From assembly GCA_030625695.1 (NCBI GenBank), contig DAOUQK010000105.1:1-10315 (forward strand): a stretch of DNA of 10,315 nt, read 5' to 3'. Both the position numbers and the translations under genes were made by a program. Source of the stretch: Paracoccaceae bacterium (GTDB lineage: Bacteria; Pseudomonadota; Alphaproteobacteria; Rhodobacterales; Rhodobacteraceae). Of this stretch, positions 5,533-10,315 are shown piece by piece; the first letter of the stretch is position 1; every line of letters starts with the position of its first letter. Under the pieces are notes generated by a model that did no database searches, was not told the origin of the DNA, and was given only the letters and a program-made list of their open reading frames with translations.

Positions 5533-5949
5533 ATGCTGGTGCGCGAACTCATGACCACGAAAATTTCCCGGGTCGCGCCCGAAACGCCTGTCAGAGAGAT
5601 TGCCGCGATCATGCGCATGCGGGGCATCGGCGTGGTTCCGGTTTGCGAAAACGGCCAGGTTGTTGGTATCGTCACGGATCGTGATATCGTCACGAGACTT
5701 TTGTCTCGTGTGGCAGACATTGCCAACGCTCAGGCCACCGACATCATGAGCGGTGGTGTTGTCACCTGTCATGACGATCAGTCGGTCAGCAAGATTGCGG
5801 CGCTCATGGGGGATCATCAGATCAGGCGGTTGCCGGTGACAAACCATGAGAACATTCTTATCGGGATGATAACAATCGGCGATATCGCAAGAGAAACATC
5901 GGAACACATGGCGGGCGAGGCCCTTGGCGAGATCGTGGAAGAGCGTTGA
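5533..5949 (+). CDS. Two-CBS-domain protein (138 aa)
   Basis: This is a stand-alone pair of cystathionine-beta-synthase domains, a Bateman module that usually binds adenosine nucleotides or related ligands and dimerises. CBS1 spans about residues 1-60 (MLVRELMTT, then GIVTDRDIV at 45-53). CBS2 spans about 66-125 (ATDIMSGGVVT, HQIRRLPV at 95-102, GMITIGDIA at 111-119). There is no fused effector domain, signal peptide or membrane segment. I prefer the ATG at 5533, with GGAGG five bases upstream and the usual family start MLVxxLM, over the GTG at 5521. A perfect FNR box lies upstream, and a host-attachment-family gene follows after 80 bases in the same direction, perhaps co-transcribed. Similar small CBS proteins occur in hypoxia-induced regulons (Hrp1 of Mycobacterium tuberculosis is one). 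Its ligand and partner cannot be told from sequence. Confidence 0.93.
   Translation: MLVRELMTTKISRVAPETPVREIAAIMRMRGIGVVPVCENGQVVGIVTDRDIVTRLLSRVADIANAQATDIMSGGVVTCHDDQSVSKIAALMGDHQIRRLPVTNHENILIGMITIGDIARETSEHMAGEALGEIVEER
5691..5710 (+). other. Perfect 8-bp hairpin inside the CBS coding sequence
   Basis: CACGAGAC (5691-5698) and GTCTCGTG (5703-5710) pair exactly around a TTTT loop, between the codons of the two CBS domains. It encodes ordinary residues of the linker (TRLLSRV). No function is established; it may be chance. Confidence 0.4.
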
Positions 5950-6029
5950 GTTCCGGTCAGAGAGGCCCCGGGCGCGAACTGGCCACGCGAAAGTGAATAG
6001 AAGATTGTGACAGAGAAAAGGAACGCTTG

Positions 6030-6470
6030 ATGAAACTGCAACACGGAACCTGGGTCGTCGTCGCCGATGGCGAGAAATACCTATTGCTGCGCAACAACGT
6101 GGACGAGGACTTTACCGACCTTCGCGTTATCGGCAAGGATGAGCTCGACAACCCGGCTGCAAACAAGCAATCAAGCGACCGGGCAGGCCGGATGCGGGAC
6201 AACAGTTCCGATGGAAAAAGTGCCATGGAGGAAACCGACTGGAACCGGGTCGAAAAAAAGCGTTTTGCGCGCGAGATTGCGGGCAAGCTGGAGTCCTGGG
6301 CCGCCGCAGGGCGCTATGACAATCTTGTCGTCATTGCCGATCCGCGCTCACTGGGTGAGTTGCGCAAGGCCAGTGGTGCCGAGATGAAATCTCGGTTGCT
6401 GATTGAGATCGACAAGAATCTCACAAACGCGACAGTGGCCGAAATTGAAAAGGTGCTGAACGCGCACTGA
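6030..6470 (+). CDS. Host attachment protein family (Host_attach, PF10116 type), 146 aa
   Basis: The start MKLQHGTWVVVADGEKYLLL, the central GRMRDNSSDGKSAMEETDWN, KKRFAREIAGKL (77-88) and YDNLVVIADPRSLGELRKA (96-114) follow the pattern of the family named for a protein implicated in Agrobacterium attachment to host cells. The fold resembles the eRF1 and RNase H-like group; the biochemical role is unknown, and the name should not be read as proof of host interaction. The length is normal and no key segment is missing. There is no signal peptide, so it is probably cytoplasmic. I chose the ATG at 6030, with AAAAGGA about seven bases upstream; a TTG immediately before it is less likely. It follows the CBS gene after 80 bases without an evident terminator, and it faces the Crp/Fnr gene end to end. 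Confidence 0.9.
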   Translation: MKLQHGTWVVVADGEKYLLLRNNVDEDFTDLRVIGKDELDNPAANKQSSDRAGRMRDNSSDGKSAMEETDWNRVEKKRFAREIAGKLESWAAAGRYDNLVVIADPRSLGELRKASGAEMKSRLLIEIDKNLTNATVAEIEKVLNAH

Positions 6471-6478
6471 CCTCCTTG

Positions 6479-6495
6479 GGGCGAATTAACCGCCC
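6479..6495. terminator. Weak stem-loop between converging genes
   Basis: GGGCG (6479-6483) and CGCCC (6491-6495) pair around AATTAAC in the 30-base gap between two stop codons that face each other. It could serve both strands, but the stem is only five pairs and has no T run. Confidence 0.3.
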
Positions 6496-6500
6496 ACCAC

Positions 6501-7262
6501 TTAACAGTCAGACGGAAGAATTTCCGCTTTCAACTGGTTTATGTCGATCTGCGCGATGTTGGCGATACTGTCAAAATCGTTAATGACGGTTTTCAGATGG
6601 TCGCTGGTGTCGATCAGGCCGTTCCGCGACAGTCTCCGGAGTGTCCGGCAGACATGCACCGAGGACAGTCCGACAAATTCGCCGATCTGCTGCTGTGTCA
6701 TAGGCAGGTGAAAAACCATGTCCTGGTTATCATTACAGGCACTAACGCGCAGGTATAATTCCGTCAGAAAATAGGCAATTCGCATTTCGGCGCTGCCTTG
6801 ACCCAGCCTTAGCATACGCTCGGCGATACGTGCCTTTGCAGCAGCGGACAGGGCTCGGATCGAAGTCCACATATGCGGCGGGTCGGCCGCTTCCAGTTTG
6901 TCCAGTTCTTGCATGGGCACCGCACAGACGGTCACATCGGTCAGGGCATGCACGTCAAAGGCAGAAACACCCTCGGCAGAGGGCATGATCACATCGGCTG
7001 GCAGGATGATGTCGATGGTCTGGACATGGCCGTCTTCCAGCGATTTATTCAGCGCAACCCAGCCATCCAGCACCAAAAAAAACGGGTCCGACTCATCTCC
7101 TTCGAGAATGATGTTGGAACCGGCCGGGTATCTGCGCGCATTCCTTTGCAGCAACGCCGTGACCCGTGTCTTGGCAGAGGCGTTCAGGCCGTGGGTCATT
7201 TGGTCAAAGGATGCTCCCGGACCTCCGGATCTCACTTTCGCAGTAATTGCCTCGTACGACAT
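6501..7262 (-). CDS. Crp/Fnr-family transcriptional regulator (253 aa)
   Basis: Residues about 37-120 form the cyclic-nucleotide-binding-type beta roll (RRYPAGSNIILEGDESDPFF, LDGWVALNKSLEDGHVQTID). A dimerisation helix follows at about 125-155, then the winged HTH at 189-216 (TQQQIGEFVGLSSVHVCRTL). The N-terminal cysteine cluster of oxygen-sensing FNR is absent (the only cysteines are at 113, 176, 205 and 253), and so is the RE..TR phosphate cassette expected for cAMP binding. The effector is therefore unknown and it is unlikely to be a direct iron-sulphur oxygen sensor. The recognition helix SSVHVCR replaces the E..SR residues that read TTGAT in FNR, so the two FNR boxes in this window are probably not its targets. 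The ATG at 7262 has GAGGAG seven bases upstream. Upstream lies the tip of the IS21 element, which may affect its expression. Confidence 0.92.
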   Translation of the reverse strand: MSYEAITAKVRSGGPGASFDQMTHGLNASAKTRVTALLQRNARRYPAGSNIILEGDESDPFFLVLDGWVALNKSLEDGHVQTIDIILPADVIMPSAEGVSAFDVHALTDVTVCAVPMQELDKLEAADPPHMWTSIRALSAAAKARIAERMLRLGQGSAEMRIAYFLTELYLRVSACNDNQDMVFHLPMTQQQIGEFVGLSSVHVCRTLRRLSRNGLIDTSDHLKTVINDFDSIANIAQIDINQLKAEILPSDC

Positions 7263-7310
7263 CGTAAGGCTCCTCGTGCTGAACCGGCGGGTGAATAACC
7301 CATCTTAAAC

Positions 7311-7334
7311 TACATGTCTCCCGGTTCATGTCAA
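7311..7334 (-). promoter_or_regulatory. Possible hybrid promoter: IS21-tip -35 facing the Crp/Fnr gene
   Basis: Read on the minus strand, the last six bases of the IS21 element (7334-7329) are TTGACA, a perfect sigma70 -35 pointing out of the element. At 16 bases spacing the flank offers TAGTTT (7312-7307), a poor -10. The gene start is about 45 bases further on. IS21-type ends are known to form such junction promoters, but the weak -10 makes it uncertain. Confidence 0.35.
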
Positions 7335-7381
7335 TGAGCGTTTAAAACTGACCCGGTTTTAGCATTTAAAATTGACCCACC
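7329..7381 (+). repeat. Left end of IS21: terminal repeat plus subterminal copy
   Basis: The terminal repeat starts TGTCAATGAGC at 7329. The TGACCC-type transposase-binding motif occurs twice, as AAAACTGACCC (7344-7354) and TTTAAAATTGACCCACC (7365-7381). The second matches the inner copy at the right end almost exactly. Confidence 0.8.
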
Positions 7382-7390
7382 TTTGGAGAG

Positions 7391-7442
7391 CAAAGCCAAT
7401 AGGCGAGATGCCCTCATATAGCGAGCTCGTCTATTGGCTTTG
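7391..7442 (-). terminator. Strong stem-loop just downstream of istB
   Basis: CAAAGCCAATAG (7391-7402) and CTATTGGCTTTG (7431-7442) are perfect 12-base complements. With one G-U pair the stem extends by CGAG/CTCG towards the loop. It lies 14 bases past the istB stop, inside the IS21 end. It has no T run, so it may end the istAB transcript by another route or protect its 3' end, or block transcription entering from outside. Confidence 0.5.
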
Positions 7443-7455
7443 TTTGCGCGGCGGC

Positions 7456-8187
7456 TTATTGAACGCGGCTGTTTTTGCTCTGTGCGAAGCGGAACGAGTT
7501 GTTGCCGGTCTCGATGATTGAACAGTGATGCGTCACCCTGTCCAGAAGCGCCGTTGTCATCTTGGCATCGCCAAAGACCGACACCCATTCTCCGAACTCC
7601 AGATTTGTTGTGATGATGACGCTTGTTTGCTCATAAAGCTTGCTGATGAGATGGAACAGCAGCGCCCCGCCAGATTTAGGGAAGGGAATATATCCCAGCT
7701 CATCAATGATGACACAATCTGTCTGGGACATCTGCCGGATCAGTTTCCCGGCGTTTCCCTCTGCCTGTTCTTTGATCAGGGCGTTTATGAGATCAACAGC
7801 ATTGTGGAAACGCGCTTTCTTTCCCTGATTGATGAGAGAGGTGGCCACAGCGATGGCAATATGGGTTTTGCCCGTGCCAGTTCCCCCGACAAGGATCAGA
7901 TTATGGGCATCTACGGTAAACTGGCCCGTGCATAGCTGCTCGATTTGCGGTTTTCCCACAGCAGATACGCTGTAGTCAAATGTGGCAAAATCCTTGTGGT
8001 GCGGGAACTTCGCAATCCGCATCTGATATTCTATGGCTCGCACCCGTCTTTCGACTGTTTCCGCTTCAATCAGATGTTTCAGGGCCGTTGTTAGGCTGGG
8101 CGGCGTGCGTGCCGCTAACATGTCCTGAACACAGGTTGCCATTCCGTGCAGCCGCAGGCCAGAGAGGCCTTCGACAAGCGCGTTCAT
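7456..8187 (-). CDS. istB: IS21-family helper ATPase IstB (243 aa)
   Basis: IstB is the AAA+ ATPase that oligomerises on DNA, selects the target and activates the IstA transposase. The N-terminal domain (about 1-65) is followed by Walker A GGTGTGKT at 101-108, Walker B CVIIDELGY at 158-166 and a sensor-1-like IITTNLEF at 191-198, then VTHHCSIIETGNNSFR near the end. The frame is intact and the length of about 243-250 is normal. The start overlaps the istA stop as ATGA, so translation would be coupled to istA, which here is broken. Coupled translation should still be possible from the third istA segment, which has its own GTG. It might act in trans with another IS21 copy. Confidence 0.93.
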   Translation of the reverse strand: MNALVEGLSGLRLHGMATCVQDMLAARTPPSLTTALKHLIEAETVERRVRAIEYQMRIAKFPHHKDFATFDYSVSAVGKPQIEQLCTGQFTVDAHNLILVGGTGTGKTHIAIAVATSLINQGKKARFHNAVDLINALIKEQAEGNAGKLIRQMSQTDCVIIDELGYIPFPKSGGALLFHLISKLYEQTSVIITTNLEFGEWVSVFGDAKMTTALLDRVTHHCSIIETGNNSFRFAQSKNSRVQ

Positions 8188-9688
8188 GCCGCATCCTCCC
8201 TTGCCGCATACAACATCTCGTAGCGCTTACAGTCGGCTTTTGGCATTACCTGCAGCAGAGGGTAGGAATGAGTTTTAGGCAGTGGGCTAATAACCGGGTC
8301 CAGGAGCTGATTAATCAGATTGATGATCGCAGGCAGACGTAAAGTATTCTGCTCAACAGCCAATTCACAGGCCACTTCAACCGTTGTGAGGTCATGTTGC
8401 TGCACCAGCATTAACAGCTCTACAAAATCGCGATCTCCGCCCTTGGTTTCCATGTAGAGGTTTTTGATGCGGGTCATGGCCTTTGGGAGTTCCCACTTCA
8501 CAAAAGGTGCGCCATCTCGCAAGGCCCCCAGCTTTTGCGATAAGAGGCGGACATAGTGCCAAGGTTCAAAGTAGCTGATATTTCTTGTAAACCTGCGTTT
8601 ATGTTTGGCGATCACCTTTTGCTCGGCAACGACGACAACCTTATTGGCATAGGCCCGAAGAGATACTTTATGGCCTGCAAATTCGGACGGGACGCTGTAA
8701 CGATTGCTGTCATACTGAACAAGACAGGTCGAACGCACCCGAACCGTCTTCTCCACATATCCGTCAAAACCTTACCCCAGAGGGCGCAACTCTGGCTGTT
8801 CCAAAGCAAAAATGTCATCAATCGTTTGGTCTTTTTGTTCTGGATGTGCTCGGGTTCCCAGCTCGTTACACCGCAGCAACAACCAAACATTCAAAGCTTC
8901 CAGATCATCAAAATTCAGCTTTGGTGTAAACAGCCACTGGCGGATATTCTGGACCTGGTTCTCAACTTGCCCCTTCTCCCAACCCGAGGCCGGGGTGCAG
9001 GCCACCGGCTCCATCACGTAGTGGTTCATGCAGGCCAAAAACCGGGGGGGGAATATACGATCTTTGAAGCGCGACACATAGGTCACCATGGTCTTGGGAT
9101 TGTCGATGATTACCCGGCGCGGAACACCCCCATAAAACGCTAATCCACGTATGAAAGCGTCCAGCACCATCTCCTGAACCTCATTTGGATACGCAACGAC
9201 AAAGGACTTTCGGCTGTGGCAGAGCCGGAAGTGTGCCACCTTAATTTTTTGGGCAACGCCGCCCAGAACCACATGCTCTTCGCTCCAGTCAAACTGCATC
9301 GCATCGCCGATTTGAAAATGCAGCGGGATAAAGGCACCCGACAGATCTGCGCTCTCAGCTTTCAACTTCTTTACAAAGCGGCAAACCGGAGAATATGAAC
9401 CCGGATAGCCTTCCTCAACCAGTTGTTCAAATAGCTTAACCGCGCAACGCCGCTCCCGGCGCGGCAGATCCAGATCATGTTCAAAAGGCTACGCAGGCGG
9501 TCTTCATATGCCGCCAGCTTATGACGAACTGGTGCCTGGTTGCGCCGGTACGTCGGCGGCGAGCCGTCCTTCAGATACTTCTTGATCGTATTCCGAGATA
9601 GTCCCGTTTCCCGGCTAACAGAGTGAATACTCCGACCCTCCCGCAAAACCCAACGCCGGACCTTCGCTGCACTTTCCATTAATATCAC
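8184..9688 (-). pseudogene. istA: IS21-family transposase IstA, broken by one frameshift and one stop codon
   Basis: IstA is a DDE transposase of about 500 residues with an N-terminal HTH. All parts are present: HTH RRWVLREGRSIHSVSRETGL plus SRNTIKKYLKDG near the start; first Asp in MQFDWSEE (codon 9288-9290); second in VIIDNPK (9102-9104); Glu in GQVENQV (8961-8963); and a C-terminal domain from EKTVRVRSTCLVQYDSNRYS onward. Two lesions disrupt it. Around 9480-9487 one base seems missing from a T run (minus strand CTTTTGAA where CTTTTTGAA would restore RSLFEHDLDLPRRE). At 8772-8774 an in-frame TAA follows ELRPLG, after which the same frame continues as GFDGYVEKTVR. The GTG start at 9688 has GGAGG upstream. 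A sequencing error could explain the first lesion but hardly both. Confidence 0.9.
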
Positions 9689-9732
9689 CTGTTCTTTCCT
9701 CCGCGCTCGTAGACGCGGATGTTAACAAAACA

Positions 9733-9795
9733 GGTGGGTCAATTTTAAACGCCAATTACCCACCCAAGTGGGTCAATTTTGCATGCCAATTCACA
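9733..9795 (-). repeat. Right end of IS21: terminal repeat plus subterminal copy
   Basis: Read on the minus strand from 9795, the tip is TGTGAATTGGC followed by AAAATTGACCCACTT (binding motif at 9780-9767), then an inner copy TTTAAAATTGACCCACC at 9749-9733. These lie just upstream of istA and match the left-end arrangement. Confidence 0.8.
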
Positions 9796-10302
9796 CCCTC
9801 GACCAAGAACGAGGTCGGCAAGCGTGATCCTGATATGAGCCCGTCAAAGAAGGGTAATCAGTGGTATTTCGGGATGAAAAGCCATATCGGCGTAGATGCC
9901 AAAAGTGGGCTGATCCACACGGTGAAGACCACCACGGGCAAGGTCCATGACGCGAAACTGACCGACGATCTTATCCGCCCGGACGACATGATCATATTCG
10001 GCGACAAAGGCTACGTCAGCGACAAGCGCAAGCGGGCGACCCGCGCCAGAGGGGCCACTTGGGCGGTAAAAGACAAGCGCAAACCGGGACGGGTTTTGTC
10101 GGCCTCGCAAAAGCGGCGCAACAAGAAATACGGCGTCGTGCGGGCCAAGGTCGAACATGTTTTCCGAGTGATCAAATGTCAGTTCGGCTATCGCAAGGTG
10201 CGCTATCGCGGGCTGGCCAAAAACGAGGCGCAGATGTTCAGCCTGATGGCGCTGGCCAACCTCTACCTCGCGCGAAGACGCCTGCTGGGGGACTCTGCCT
10301 GA
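9796..10302 (+). pseudogene. IS5-family transposase, 3' half, cut by the IS21 element
   Basis: From the base after the IS21 tip the plus frame reads PSTKNEVGKRDPDMSPSKKG, NQWYFGMKSHIGVDAKSGLI and on to the stop at 10302, about 168 residues. This is the C-terminal half of an IS5-family DDE transposase: IFGDKGY (Asp codon 10003-10005) is the second catalytic Asp region, and VRAKVEHVFRVIKCQFGYRK (Glu codon 10153-10155) is the Y/R-E-K signature. The first Asp, which comes shortly before the APSSTKN-like motif, has been lost to the break. The reading frame is otherwise clean, suggesting recent interruption. The ATG at 9835 is internal to the family sequence and not the real start. The IS5 terminal repeat should follow just past the window. 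Confidence 0.9.
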
Positions 10303-10315
10303 AATCCAGGAAATG

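Larger units (their letters stand above)
7329..9795 (-). mobile_element. IS21-family insertion sequence, 2467 bp, istA degraded
   Basis: The two ends match as inverted repeats. The left reads TGTCAATGAGCGTTTAAAAC and then TGACCC; the right, on the minus strand, reads TGTGAATTGGCATGCAAAAT and then TGACCC. Both ends carry an additional inner copy of TTTAAAATTGACCCACCT, the multiple-repeat arrangement of IS21. Between them are istA and istB, overlapping as ATGA. No direct duplication is seen: the left flank is CGGTTCA and the right flank is CCCTCGA. The right flank is an IS5-family transposase interrupted mid-gene; the left flank is the Crp/Fnr upstream region. Transposition is probably lost through the istA mutations. 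Confidence 0.9.

Noticed and set aside
5302..5907. Long minus-strand open frame across the CBS gene
   Set aside because: It lies mostly antisense to a clear CBS-domain protein and covers the FNR box; there is no recognisable domain.
6897..7308. Plus-strand open frames opposite the Crp/Fnr gene
   Set aside because: They are antisense to a well-supported regulator and show no domain.
8556..9143. 195-codon plus-strand frame within the IS21 element
   Set aside because: It is antisense to istA, whose catalytic motifs are unmistakable on the minus strand.
1..10315. CRISPR array, tRNA or rRNA gene, toxin-antitoxin pair, phage genes
   Set aside because: No regularly spaced repeats, cloverleaf-like sequences or recognisable proteins of these types were seen on either strand.

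Overview
The window looks like an accessory region of an alphaproteobacterium, most likely Rhodobacterales (Roseobacter group). This rests on the protein flavour of the Crp/Fnr regulator, GroEL and insertion sequences and on FnrL-type TTGAT-N4-ATCAA boxes. It is inference; no ribosomal or other taxonomic marker gene is present.

Left flank (1-1958), minus strand: a pile of nested mobile elements. An IS3-family element (orfA plus most of orfB, running off the left edge) has inserted into tnpB of an IS66-family element. The IS66 element in turn interrupts a short ORF that starts like an IS6-family transposase, close to an IS6-like terminal sequence.

Centre (2014-7262): a small stress-related cargo. 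It holds an orphan divergent groEL with no groES (minus), a 5' stub of pcm joined to an unknown 3' fragment (minus), a small proline-rich protein (minus), the 3' end of a HhH/endonuclease III-like gene (minus), a two-CBS-domain protein and a host-attachment-family protein (both plus), and a Crp/Fnr-family regulator facing them (minus). A near-consensus FNR box lies at about -42 of a plausible promoter for the proline-rich gene. A perfect FNR palindrome lies upstream of the CBS gene. Together they suggest that low oxygen induces this cluster. Several genes are stubs, so the block has been eroded by deletion.

Right flank (7329-10315): an IS21-family element with recognisable ends and subterminal repeats, an intact istB and an istA broken by one frameshift and one nonsense codon. 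It abuts the 3' half of an IS5-family transposase (plus). The other IS5 half is not on the other side of the IS21, and no target duplication is seen, so this boundary has been rearranged. The terminal six bases of the IS21 form an outward TTGACA that could act as a -35 for the Crp/Fnr gene.

No RNA gene, CRISPR array, replication gene, toxin-antitoxin pair or clear defence system was found. The most interesting part is the putative FNR-controlled GroEL/proline-rich/CBS/attachment module.
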